Origin: Sinomonas terrae
GTDB taxonomy: Bacteria > Actinomycetota > Actinomycetes > Actinomycetales > Micrococcaceae
DNA: 64,000 bases
Direction: 5' to 3'
NCBI RefSeq assembly: GCF_022539255.1
Contig: NZ_JAKZBV010000001.1
Coordinates: 2,666,001 to 2,730,000 of the forward strand
A program made the translations under genes and the position numbers. Within the stretch, counting starts at the first letter, position 1, and the number at the start of each line of letters is the position of its first letter. Shown in pieces: positions 16,531 to 25,260 of this stretch. Under the pieces are notes generated by a model. The model was not told the origin of the DNA. It searched no databases and was given only the letters and a program-made list of their open reading frames with translations.

Positions 16531-17418
16531 ATGAACAAAACACTCATGCTCCATAACGGCGTCGCAATGCCCGTGGTGGGCTTCGGCGTCTTCCAGACCC
16601 CGCCGGAGGAGACCGCCACCGCGGTGAAGACCGCCCTCGAGGCCGGCTACCGGCACATCGATTCGGCGTCCTCGTACTTCAACGAGCAGGGCGTTGGCGA
16701 GGGCATCCGCCGTTCCGGCATCGACCGCTCGGAGATCTTCATCGAGACGAAGGTCTGGGTATCCGACTACGGCTACGGTGAGACGCTGCACGCGTTCGAG
16801 AAAAGCGCAGCGAAGCTCGGCGTGGACCAGATTGACCTGCTGATCCTGCACCAGCCGATGCCGCAGCACTTCGACAAAACCCGCGAGGCATACGGCGCAC
16901 TCGAGACGATGCTCGCCGACGGCAGGGTCCGTGCGATCGGCGTCAGCAACTTCATGCCGCACCACCTCGACGCGCTCATGGAGACCGCCACTGTCGTCCC
17001 CGCAGTCAACCAGATCGAACTGCACCCGTACTTCACACAGCCCGCCGTCCGAGAGGCCGACTCGCAGCGCGGCATCGTGACGCAAGCGTGGTCACCGATC
17101 GGCGGCATCACCTTCTACCCGGGCTTCGGCAAGGACCGCAAGAGCGTCCTCGAGGACGAAACCGTCGCGGCAATCGCTGAATCGCACGGCAAGACGCCCG
17201 CGCAGATTCTCATACGCTGGCACATCCAGGAGGGTCGCTCCGCCATCCCGAAGTCGACCAACCCGTCCCGCATCGCCGAGAACTTCGACGTGTTCGACTT
17301 CGAGCTGAGCGCCGACGAGATCGCGGCGCTCGACGGCCTCGACACCGGCCGTCGTCTCGGTCCGGACCCCGACGAGCGGGACCCGTCGCAATGGGGCCTG
17401 GAGATCCCCGAGGCGTGA
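16531..17418 (+). CDS. Aldo/keto reductase
   Basis: 295-residue AKR5-type reductase closely similar to its upstream neighbour. It has 'GYRHIDSASSYFNEQGVG' (catalytic Asp, Tyr), 'ETKVW' (Lys), 'LLILHQPMPQHF' (His) and '[19 protein letters not shown]'. It ends in QWGLEIPEA, a tail also found in degenerate form at about 10790. AAAGGACC lies upstream of the ATG. The TGA overlaps a GTG start of the following FAD monooxygenase frame (GTGA), indicating an operon. Confidence 0.92.
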   Translation: MNKTLMLHNGVAMPVVGFGVFQTPPEETATAVKTALEAGYRHIDSASSYFNEQGVGEGIRRSGIDRSEIFIETKVWVSDYGYGETLHAFEKSAAKLGVDQIDLLILHQPMPQHFDKTREAYGALETMLADGRVRAIGVSNFMPHHLDALMETATVVPAVNQIELHPYFTQPAVREADSQRGIVTQAWSPIGGITFYPGFGKDRKSVLEDETVAAIAESHGKTPAQILIRWHIQEGRSAIPKSTNPSRIAENFDVFDFELSADEIAALDGLDTGRRLGPDPDERDPSQWGLEIPEA

Positions 17419-18531
17419 ATCGCAGCCGGTCCCGCAGGCCAGAACCCCAGCTTCACGCCATCATCGTCGGTGGATCGCTCGCGGGACTCGTAACGGCCCT
17501 CGCGCTGGCCCGAACCGGCATCGCGGTCACCGTCCTTGAGCGATCCGAACCCGACCCGAAGTACGGCGGAGGCCTCGCGGTCGATGCGGCACACCTCGGC
17601 GCGGGTCACCGGCGTGACCAGCTTGGGCAGGGGATCAGTTCTCACGCTGTGGTCCATGCTGCGAATGAATCTCCGCGAGGCGGCAGACACCCACCCACTG
17701 GTGCACCTGCGTCACCGGGTACGTGTCGTCGACGTCGGCCAGGACGAATCCGGGGTATCGGCCGCGTCTGACTCGGGTGAACGCTTCCGCGCCGATCTTC
17801 TGATCGGTGCGGATGGTCACCGCAGCTTCGTGCGCTCTCACGTTGCGCCCGAACGTCCCAACGCCGACTTCGCTGGCTACGTCATCTGGCTCGGCATGGT
17901 CGAGGAATTGAAACTGTCGTATCCAGGGCCGCGTCCGTCACGCTGGGAGATGTTGCACTCGGGCGAAAGCATCCTGTTCGGAATTCCCGCACCCGGAGCC
18001 GACGGCTCGACCGCGCCGGGCCGTGGGCGCATCGGCTGGGCCTGGTACGACAAGCACAGCAACCCCATGCTGCATGAAGCCGGTGCCGTCGCGAACGGCG
18101 TCGTCCAGCACTCCGTACGACCGGAGGACGTCCCCGAGTCCATACTGGCGATGCTGGAGCAGGAAGCGTCGCAGTGGTCCCGTCCATGGCGGGACGCAGT
18201 CCTGCAGAGCATCGCCGACCGCAACGTCCTCGGGACTCCCATCGCCGAATACGTCCCGCTGCGGCTCATCGCCGGGCGGCTGGTGCTCGTCGGCAACGCC
18301 GCGCACGTGCCGACACCGATGACCGGGCAAGGCTTCGACTCATCGCTTCTCGACGCCGAAGCCCTCGGGCGCGCCCTCCGCGGCGCCGACACGACCACCG
18401 CACCCCACCGGCTCGGAGACTATGACGCCCGCCTGCGCGACGCGCAGCGACTCGTCGAGAGCGGCAAGAGCTTCAGCCGGAGCTACACGGCAAAGGAATC
18501 GCCCCAACATGGGCAGAAAAGAGGAGCCTGA
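17415..18531 (+). pseudogene. FAD-dependent monooxygenase interrupted by a +1 frameshift
   Basis: Group A flavoprotein monooxygenase (PHBH/UbiH fold). The first frame, from GTG 17415, carries the dinucleotide-binding GGSLAGLVTALALAR and 'PKYGGGLAVDAAHL'. An extra G at 17598-17599 shifts the frame. The remainder (ARVTGVTSL... to 18531) continues in the next frame with 'RADLLIGADGHRSFVR', the DG motif, and 'RLVLVGNAAHVPTPMTGQG', the GD-type motif in which the usual GD is GN. Deleting one G restores an ORF of about 370 residues. Both halves look well preserved, so the lesion is recent or a base-call error. Confidence 0.82.
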
Positions 18532-18838
18532 TGGAACGACGACTGCTGGGACGGACTGGCGTGTCCGTGAGCCCGCTGGCGCTCGGCGCAATGATGTTGG
18601 GCGCGTGGGGCAACAACGACCGCGACGCCTCCGTCAAGATCATCCACCGCGCGCTCGAAGCCGACATCAACTTCATCGACACCGCCGACGTGTACGGCGC
18701 CGGCGAGTCGGAGGAAATCGTTGGAGAAGCGTTGCAGGGCCGTCGGGATGACGTTGTGCTCGCCACAAAGTTCTTCATGCCGATGGGCGAGGACCCCAAC
18801 CGGTCCGGCGGCTCCCGCCGGTGGATCATGCGGGCCGT
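18531..18838 (+). pseudogene. Aldo/keto reductase, N-terminal third only
   Basis: Begins as a normal AKR11/AKR12-like reductase: '[20 protein letters not shown]', '[20 protein letters not shown]' (catalytic Asp and Tyr), 'VLATKFF' (Lys) and 'GGSRRWIM'. After residue 102 the family sequence stops, and the frame runs into a fragment of a DDE transposase. The catalytic His and the C-terminal cofactor site are absent, so it cannot be active. The ATG overlaps the upstream stop (TGATG). This type differs from the three AKR5-like genes before it. Confidence 0.8.
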
Positions 18839-19050
18839 GAAACTCGACATTCTCATCGTCGGATCCGAGGAGCAGCCGGCACGTCCATGGCTGACCGTGA
18901 TCCTCGCCTATCACTCCCGCTCCGTCTGTGGCTACTTCGTGTTCCTCGGCGCACCGTACGCAGCGAACACCGCTCGCGCTCGGCCAAGGGATCTGGCACA
19001 AGGTCGACCTCCATGCCGCAATCGAGCAGCTCCACCAGAGGTCCCATCGC
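18839..19050 (+). pseudogene. Relic of a Mu/rve-type DDE transposase
   Basis: The first part, in the reductase frame, reads [19 protein letters not shown] followed by [19 protein letters not shown], typical of the integrase-core (rve) transposases related to bacteriophage Mu TniA proteins. After 'YAANTA' the match continues one frame over as [19 protein letters not shown] and ends at a stop near 19050. The first catalytic Asp (WQADHT region) and the second and third acidic residues are missing. This is debris of an insertion or deletion that cut the reductase gene. Confidence 0.7.
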
Positions 19051-19144
19051 TGAAAATTACCTCGCGAAGCACGGGGAGCCGAGATCCTGGAGGCCTGACC
19101 GGTAAGGAGGAAGCTGTCCACACCGCGGCGGTCGGGGCAGAACT

Positions 19145-20026
19145 TCAGCGCGAAACTACGGACTGCCGCCCCGCTTGTCGTCGGGCACCGGCGTACGTCA
19201 GCTCAATCAGCTCGAGCATCCGGGTTTCTGACGGGGTGTTCGGATCCGCGCTGTAAGCCGTCAGCGTGAGCCCATGCTCGGCCGGAAGCAAGAGCGAGTC
19301 CAGGGCCAGGTGCAGGTCACCAACCTGCGGATGACGGAAGTCCTTATAGCCGCTCAGGTGCAGACGCACGTCGTGTTTGGCCCAGAGCTTCCGGAACTCC
19401 TCCGATTTGGTGCTGAGTTCGCCGACGAGCTCGGTCAGGCCCTCGTCCGAGGGGTCCCGGCCGGCCTCGATGTGCAGTAGCGCGACCGCCGTCTCCGCCG
19501 CTACCTGCCAATCCGGGTAGAGCCGGTGCGCTCCCTCTTCCAGAAAGCAGAAGCGGGCCAGATTCACCGGCCGCTCGGAACTCACGAAAGCCTCCGAGTA
19601 GAGCATCTGCCCCAATGCATTGATCCCGAGCACGTCCAGGCGACCGTTGCGGATGAAGGCCGGGACCTCGGTCATACCGTCCAGAAGCCGCTGCAGGCTC
19701 GCCGACACCTGCCCGCGTTTTCGGCGCGGCGCTCGAGGAGCAGGGCCCGCCGCACGGGCGAGGTCGAGCAGGTGCTGCCGCTCGGCATCGTCCAGCTGCA
19801 GGGCCCGCGCGAGCGCCTCCAGCACGTTCTCGGACACTCCAGCCATACCACCGCGTTCAAGGCGCGTGTAGTACTCGACGCTCAAGCCTGCCAGCAGGGC
19901 CACTTCCTCGCGGCGCAGGCCGGGCACGCGCCGGATGCCGCCGAAGTCCGGCAGACCCGTGTCCCCGGGGCGCAGTTTCGCGCGTCGGGTTCGCAGGAAC
20001 TCGCGGATCTCGGCTCGATTGTCCAT
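19145..20026 (-). CDS. XRE-family regulator with MmyB-type ligand-binding domain
   Basis: 293-residue regulator. The N-terminal HTH_31/XRE domain is at about 5-80 ('[28 protein letters not shown]', shown in parts: [14 protein letters not shown] and EYYTRLERG). The C-terminal MLTR_LBD domain is at about 105-270 ('[11 protein letters not shown]', '[19 protein letters not shown]', 'HPQVGDLHL'). Such proteins often control adjacent oxidoreductase genes. I use the ATG at 20026: TAAAAT ends seven bases upstream, so the mRNA is probably leaderless. It faces the aldo-keto reductase cluster and may regulate it. Its truncated relative is at 13040. Confidence 0.9.
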   Translation of the reverse strand: MDNRAEIREFLRTRRAKLRPGDTGLPDFGGIRRVPGLRREEVALLAGLSVEYYTRLERGGMAGVSENVLEALARALQLDDAERQHLLDLARAAGPAPRAPRRKRGQVSASLQRLLDGMTEVPAFIRNGRLDVLGINALGQMLYSEAFVSSERPVNLARFCFLEEGAHRLYPDWQVAAETAVALLHIEAGRDPSDEGLTELVGELSTKSEEFRKLWAKHDVRLHLSGYKDFRHPQVGDLHLALDSLLLPAEHGLTLTAYSADPNTPSETRMLELIELTYAGARRQAGRQSVVSR

Positions 20027-20033
20027 GCGACCG

Positions 20034-20039
20034 ATTTTA
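20034..20039 (-). promoter_or_regulatory. -10 element of the XRE/MmyB-type regulator gene
   Basis: TAAAAT on the minus strand, seven bases before the ATG at 20026. The spacing puts the transcription start at or next to the start codon, i.e. a leaderless message. Confidence 0.45.
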
Positions 20040-20210
20040 GTTCGGAGGGGTTCCGCCCCAAGAGTCCCTGCCCGTACCTGGCACGGCTCGAGACTTCGCC
20101 ACATGGTTGAATGCCTACGTTCAGCCGAGGCCACGAGCACGCCCGACAAGTCCTCTGCCCTTACCTAAAGGAGCAATCCCATGGCTGCTTGGACACCTGA
20201 CCAGCTCTAA

Positions 20211-21879
20211 ACCTTGATCCACCGATGGGGTTCGTGGCGGCGTGGCGTAATTAAGGGCAAGATGCCCGCCATCCCGGGGAGAATTGGACTTGCGACAGAA
20301 CCAGTTCCCTGAGGATGAGAGGGCATCTCGTAGGTGCAAGTTTCCCACAGTCAGGCCGCGGTGGCGGTGTCCTTCGACGAGCCGAACCTCGTCTCCGCGG
20401 CAGGCCTGCTGCCGGTGATGCGCCTGGCCGAGGCCGCAGGGCTCCGGGCCCTGACCGACGCGCATCTGAGCGTGCCGACGGACAAGGGCGCGAACGCGGG
20501 CCTGAAGATCGCCTCGCTGGTGGCCGGGATGGTCGCCGGGGCGGACTCGATCGATGACATGGCCCTGCTGCGCCACGGCGGGATGGGCAGGCTCTTCAAG
20601 GCCTGCTACGCGCCCTCGACCCTGGGCTCCTTCCTGCGCGCGTTCGCCTTCGGCCACGTCCGCCAGCTCGACGCGGTCGCCGCCCGCTTCCTGGCGAACC
20701 TCGCCGCGCGGGCCCCGCTGCTGGACGCCCCGGCCGTCGGGGAGTTCGTGTTCGTGGACGTCGACGACACGATCATCGAGGTCCACGGCCACGCCAAGCA
20801 GGGCGCTGGCTTCGGGTACTCCGGGGTCCGCGGGCTCAACGCCCTGCTGGCCACCGCCACCACGGCCCAGAGCGCGCCGGTGATCCTGGCCCAGCGGCTG
20901 CGCAAGGGCGCTGCGGCGTCCCCGCGCGGGGCGTCCCGGCTGGTCGCCGACGCCCTCTCCGCCCTGCGCCGCGCCGGGACGCCGGGGAGGGCGCTGGTCC
21001 GGGCCGACTCGGCGTTCTACGGGCACCCCACCGTCGCCGCCGCCCTCGCGGCAGGGGCCGAGGTCTCGGTCACGGTGCGCCTGGACCCGGCAGTTAAGCG
21101 TGCCATCGCCGCCATCCCATCGGAGGCCTGGACGGCGATCGAGTACACCGATGCGGTCTTCGACCAGGCCGCCGGGACCTGGATCTCCCGGGCGGAGGTC
21201 GCCGAGGTCCCCTTCACCGCCTTCGCTTCGCGGAAGAAGGCCGAACAGGTCACCGGGCGGCTCGTCGTGCGCCGCATCCCGGACCTGAACCCCAAGGCCC
21301 CCGACGGGCAGGGGACCCTGTTCGACACGCACCGGCACCACGCCTTCTTCACCACCGTCCCCGCCCAGGACCTGGGCACTGTCGCGGCCGATGCCACGCA
21401 CCGTGCCCATGCGGTCATCGAGCAGGTCCACGCCGACCTGAAGGACAGCGCCCTGGCGCACCTGCCCTCGGGGAAGTTCGCGGCGAACTCGGCCTGGCTC
21501 GTCGCGGCGGTGATGGCCTTCAACCTCGCCCGCGCGGCCGGGACCCTGGCCGCCGGCCCCTTCGCGAAAGCCAGGACCGGGACCATCCGCCGCAAGCTCG
21601 TGAACCTCCCGGCCCGGATCGCCGCCAGCGCCCGGAAGATCCGGCTGCGGCTGCCGGCGAACTGGCCCTGGCAGAACGCATGGGAACAGCTCTTCACCGC
21701 CGCCCACGCCCCGCCGTCCATGCCCTAGGAAGACGCAGCCTGGCCCCGCGAGGCCCCGAACAGCACCAGAAGTGGAACACCGCCGGCAGCGAGGCCGCGC
21801 CCCCACCCCTGCCCGAAACATCCATCATCCACCGCCCGCACAGGACCGCCGGACCCAACACCCGATCGGTGGATCAAGG
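20211..21879 (+). mobile_element. Complete IS1380-family insertion sequence (1.67 kb)
   Basis: Terminal inverted repeats CCTTGATCCACCGAT at 20212-20226 and its exact complement at 21865-21879, with weaker pairing beyond. Flanked by CTAA at 20207-20210 and 21880-21883, a 4-bp target duplication as expected for the family. One intact transposase ORF lies inside. The intact ends and duplication indicate a recent, possibly still mobile insertion. Confidence 0.88.
20334..21728 (+). CDS. IS1380-family transposase
   Basis: 464-residue DDE transposase of normal length for IS1380 (DDE_Tnp_1 group). Recognisable elements are 'FVDVDDTIIEVHGHAKQGA' with the first catalytic Asp, 'ALVRADSAFYG' with the second, and 'HAVIEQVHADLKDSALAHLPS' (given in parts: HAVIEQVHADLKD), with the catalytic Glu. 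The C-terminal 'WLVAAVMAFNLARA' is also characteristic. No strong ribosome binding site precedes the start used here (a GTG at 20334). It lies wholly within the IS element. Confidence 0.92.
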   Translation: MQVSHSQAAVAVSFDEPNLVSAAGLLPVMRLAEAAGLRALTDAHLSVPTDKGANAGLKIASLVAGMVAGADSIDDMALLRHGGMGRLFKACYAPSTLGSFLRAFAFGHVRQLDAVAARFLANLAARAPLLDAPAVGEFVFVDVDDTIIEVHGHAKQGAGFGYSGVRGLNALLATATTAQSAPVILAQRLRKGAAASPRGASRLVADALSALRRAGTPGRALVRADSAFYGHPTVAAALAAGAEVSVTVRLDPAVKRAIAAIPSEAWTAIEYTDAVFDQAAGTWISRAEVAEVPFTAFASRKKAEQVTGRLVVRRIPDLNPKAPDGQGTLFDTHRHHAFFTTVPAQDLGTVAADATHRAHAVIEQVHADLKDSALAHLPSGKFAANSAWLVAAVMAFNLARAAGTLAAGPFAKARTGTIRRKLVNLPARIAASARKIRLRLPANWPWQNAWEQLFTAAHAPPSMP

Positions 21880-21883
21880 CTAA

Positions 21884-22081
21884 AGGATTGCGACGGGCGA
21901 CGCCTTCCACATCTCCCGGTTCCACGGGGAGCGACCCCTTTCATGGCTGTGTGGATGGGGGCCGGCGTCGTTGACGGCCCGGCTACGTCCGCGCCCTGAT
22001 TCTCAGAGCAACGCCGCCCAACCCAGGAGGCGCGTGGCACATCAAGGCCACCTGATCATCATCTTCGAGGAGAGTGGTTGC
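21884..22081. other. Gap between the IS element and the ICE
   Basis: Contains the 3' debris of the DUF2255-like gene to about 22053 and then 28 bp before the VirB4-type stop codon. I looked here for a repeat of the tRNA-Pro 3' end that would mark the left ICE boundary and did not find one. Confidence 0.5.
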
Positions 22082-23695
22082 TCATCTCGGCTGTTCCGTC
22101 AGCTGTGTGGTGGCGCGGGACTTCATTGCGTGGTCGGTGTCGGTCAGCTGGGCCTCGAGCCGGCTGCGGAGGTGTATTGCGACCACGGGGTCGGCCGAGC
22201 CGATCTTGAACAGGCAGTGGGCCTTCGGGAGCGAGGTGATCTCGGCTGCGGTCCCGGGCGGGAGGCTGAACAGCCGTTCGCAGGCTTGGGCGTCGTCGCT
22301 CTTGGACTGCTTGTAGATCAGGGCGGTGCCGCATTCCCTGATCATCGCGACCGCCGGGCTGTCGGCGGGGATGTCGGAGATGTGGTGGAAGGCGAACTGG
22401 CAGGAGAGGGACAGGGCGCGGGAGAGCTTGGTGTTGCGGCGGGTCACGGTGGCGACGGAGCCCTGCACGGTGTGCCAGGCCTCTTCGATAAGCAGAGCCG
22501 TCGGGACCGCGTTCACCTGCCGGTGGAGCGTGTTCGCCAGCCAGGTGCTGATGATTGTCATGACGATCGGCAGCGCCGGCCCTTCTTCGGGCAGGAGGGA
22601 GACGTCGAAGACGGTCAGGCCGGCGTTGAGCTGGATCTCCTCGCTGGTGGGACCGTCGATGAGGCCGGCGAGGTCGTCTTCGATCATCCGCTCGAGCTCG
22701 AAGGCCGGATCTCTGCCCCATTCCTTCAGTTCGTCGCCACTGAGCCCGGCAGCCTCGGCCGCCTCCGTGTCGGGACGGTACAGGGCGGCGAGCACGTCGC
22801 CGATGTCGGCCACGCGTTCCTGCCCTTGGCCGGCTTGGAGGGCCTGCCGGTGGGCCATGCGCAGGGCCTTGCCCTCGCGCGGGGTCAGCTTCCTGCCCAT
22901 GGCCTCCTCTGTCACGGCCCGCAGCAGCATCGACTGGCCGGCGGGGGTGTCGGACACGGCGGCCTCGGCGTCCCCGGCAGGGTCGGAGTCTTCGTCGAGG
23001 CGGGTGGCGATGCGCGGGTCGAGGATGTTGATCCTCGCGCCTGCGCCGCCGATCCGGAAGCGGATCGGCGCGACGCCCACAGCCTTCGCCAGTGCCGAGT
23101 ACTCCCCTGCCCTCTGGTCGATCTGGTACTTCTTGTCGATCACGACGATGCGCCGGCCCAGGATCAGCTGCCGCAGGACGCCCCAGGTCTTCATGGCGGA
23201 GCTCTTGCCCTGGCCGAGGTCGCCGATGTAGACGACGTTCGGGGACTCCACGGTCTCCCCGTAGCCCTCGAACACGTCGTGGACGAGGAACCACCCGGAT
23301 TCGGCGTCGATGCCGAAGATGAGTCCCTTGTGCGAGGTCGGCGGGGCGGCGACGGCCATGTGGGAGAACTCCATCTGGCGGGTGGAGGTCAGGATCCCCG
23401 GCGCGGCCGGGTCGTAGAACCCGAGCTCGGAGGCGAACTTCCAGGCCCGGGCGTGGAACCACTTCGTCTGCAGAACCGTCTCGGTGCCTAGCGGCGCCGG
23501 GGCGCCGTGGCGGGCCTTCCGGTCGGCGACCGATCGCACTGCCTCCCCGTGCCGCTGCGCCTCCTCGGTGCGGGCCGCGGATCGCTTGACCCTCTTGGGG
23601 GCGGGGAACAGGGACCAGCGGCGCCGCGCCGAAGGCTCCGCGTCGACATCCAGGGATGCCTCCCGCCTGTCCGCTGTCCTCGTGTCGGTGCTCAT
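22082..23695 (-). CDS. VirB4-like conjugation ATPase
   Basis: 537-residue ATPase of the type IV secretion VirB4/TrbE class, energising assembly or DNA passage through the conjugation channel on the cytoplasmic side. Walker A is GDLGQGKSS at about 158-166. Walker B is 'ALLIEEAWH' near 402. 'SLSCQFAFHHISDIP' and 'MIRECGTALIYKQ' are conserved C-terminal helicase-like segments. The start ATG at 23695 follows an AGGGGGA box and overlaps the stop of the SCO6880-type gene. Last gene of the leftward conjugation operon. The long overlapping frames here on both strands are shadows of GC-rich codon use. Confidence 0.88.
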   Translation of the reverse strand: MSTDTRTADRREASLDVDAEPSARRRWSLFPAPKRVKRSAARTEEAQRHGEAVRSVADRKARHGAPAPLGTETVLQTKWFHARAWKFASELGFYDPAAPGILTSTRQMEFSHMAVAAPPTSHKGLIFGIDAESGWFLVHDVFEGYGETVESPNVVYIGDLGQGKSSAMKTWGVLRQLILGRRIVVIDKKYQIDQRAGEYSALAKAVGVAPIRFRIGGAGARINILDPRIATRLDEDSDPAGDAEAAVSDTPAGQSMLLRAVTEEAMGRKLTPREGKALRMAHRQALQAGQGQERVADIGDVLAALYRPDTEAAEAAGLSGDELKEWGRDPAFELERMIEDDLAGLIDGPTSEEIQLNAGLTVFDVSLLPEEGPALPIVMTIISTWLANTLHRQVNAVPTALLIEEAWHTVQGSVATVTRRNTKLSRALSLSCQFAFHHISDIPADSPAVAMIRECGTALIYKQSKSDDAQACERLFSLPPGTAAEITSLPKAHCLFKIGSADPVVAIHLRSRLEAQLTDTDHAMKSRATTQLTEQPR

Positions 23696-25243
23696 CGGAT
23701 CCCCCTGGTGAACGGCATGGTCGTGATCGGGGCGAGGTCCTGCCGGCGGTCGAGCCACTCGATGCGCTCGATCGCGGCGTCGGCGGCGGCTGCTTCGATG
23801 ATGTCCGCGGTCGGGAGGATCTCCTCGGCGTCCTGGACGGAGTAGGTGATGTAGAGGGCGAAGGCGGCCCCGGTGTCCCGAGCCGGGCTTGAGGTCGACG
23901 AGGCGCTGCTGCGAGGCCTCCAGGAGGACGTCCTCCTCGCCGTCGGTGACTTTCCCGGCTTCGTCCGCTGTCTTCTTTTTCGCCTTGTCGTCGGCGACGT
24001 GCCGCCTGGCCTTTCCGCGTGCGCTGCGGGCGTCTTCCAGTTCGGTCACGACCGAGACCGTGTGGACCACGGGCGGCTGGATCCCGCGCAGCAGGGGACG
24101 CAGGGCTTCCACGGGGAGCGCCTGCGGGCTGAACGCTGTCGCCGGCACGTAGCCGGTGCGGGTGTGCCACTTGCCGTTGACGACGACGGAGTTCGGCGAG
24201 GACGAGCCGTCCAGGTGCTGCCAGCAGTGCGCGAGGTCGGCTTCCTCGTGGTCGTCGATGTCGTAGTCCGGGTCTTGGAGGTGGCGCATCAGCGCGGCCA
24301 TCTCGATGGGCCCGAGCGGCCTGTAGCCTGTGATGGATCCCAGGAGCTCGGCCTGGGCCATGGCGGAGCGGACCTCGTGGAAGACCGCGAGTCCGATCCC
24401 TTCGTCCCCTGCCCCGTACATCCTGGCCCTGCGGTACAGGGCGTCCCCGGCCGGGACCCGGAACGTCTCGTAGGTGCGGTGCTGTTCCGCCCGGGAGCGG
24501 ACCACCTCGCACAGCTCGCCGTAGGACTCGAGCAGGATCCGCGGCGCGCCGGCGGAGATCTGGCGGCGGATCCACAGCAGATGGTCCGCCGAGTCGACCG
24601 GGACGCTGCGGGAGAGCGACTGGACGTGCGTGATCAGCTGCTGGCGGCGTGCGAGCCGCGCCAGGAGCCGCCCGTGGGCGAGGTAGGCGGCGTCTTCGCG
24701 GTGCTCCTCGCGCAGCCCCGAGCTCGTGCCGATCGTCTCGACAGTGGCCGTGTAGTACGGCTTCCTGGCATGATGCCTGAACACGGCCATCGGGCCCAGG
24801 GGGGTCTCCACCGAGAAGAACCTGACCGATCCCACCATCAGGGGCGCTGTGTCCCGGTAGCGGATCGGGACCTCGACCATGCCGTCTGCGTCGGCCTCGG
24901 TCGCCTTCGACTTGCGTGCCCTGACAGACCTGGTGGCGGGGCGGGCGTTGACGGGGACGAAGCTCGCTGTCCCCTTCCGGCGGCGGTGCCGTTGGTGCCA
25001 GCGTTCCAGGAGCAGGGCCCCGGCGCTGCGGTAGCCGGTGAACTTGGTCGGGGTCGTGGCCACTGCACCGGCCAGCAACACGGCCGCGGCCCCGAAGAAC
25101 GCCAGGATCCATTGGAGTCCGCTGAACATCACGATCAGGGCCACCGATATCGCGGCGGCGAACCCGGCCCACTCCGGGCCCGAGCGCCGTCCTCCCCACA
25201 GGCCCCGGCCGGCGACTTCGCCGCCGAGCACGACCATCCTCAT
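23692..25243 (-). CDS. SCO6880-type conjugation protein (PrgI/VirB3-VirB4 N-terminal-like), frameshifted near its end
   Basis: About 515 residues in two frames. It has two N-terminal membrane helices at about 24-60, then a cytoplasmic domain of the actinobacterial SCO6880 family, usually encoded directly before VirB4-type ATPases. Start ATG 25243 has a GAGGGGGAGG box. The main frame breaks near 23880 after 'RLVDLKPGSG'. The family ending (TGAAFALYITYSVQDAEEI... RGIR) continues in the next frame and stops at 23692 overlapping the ATPase start (ATGA). One base is missing around TCCCG at 23877-23881. Either the ICE is damaged here or the read is wrong. Confidence 0.8.
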
Positions 25244-25260
25244 GGCCAGTCCCTCCCCCT

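Larger units (their letters stand above)
20181..22053 (+). pseudogene. DUF2255-like gene split by an IS1380 element
   Basis: AAAGGAG followed by ATG at 20181 begins MAAWTPDQL, after which the insertion sequence starts. On the far side (21884 on) the reading RIATGDAFHISRFHGE continues, and further on 'YVRA' appears in a shifted frame before a stop at about 22053. DUF2255 proteins start in just this way (W-T..EL.RI....E..I). Only the first nine codons are intact. The CTAA target duplication creates a stop, and the 3' part also has frameshifts. The family call is tentative; the interruption is clear. Confidence 0.5.

Noticed and set aside
20121..21821. 566-codon minus-strand frame over the IS element
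   Set aside because: Antisense of the transposase; Gly/Arg-rich with no recognisable fold.
21880..22081. Possible left attachment site of the ICE
   Set aside because: I compared this stretch with the tRNA-Pro 3' end by eye and found no repeat. A systematic search was not possible.
21971..23491. Plus-strand frame opposite the VirB4-type gene
   Set aside because: Antisense shadow; no homology-like motif and no ribosome binding site. The same applies to plus-strand frames at 23873-25264, 28103-29404 and 29606-30922.
22059..25199. 1046-codon Arg/Pro-rich frame overlapping the conjugation ATPase region
   Set aside because: Out-of-frame shadow of the VirB4-type and SCO6880-type genes on the same strand; no domain.
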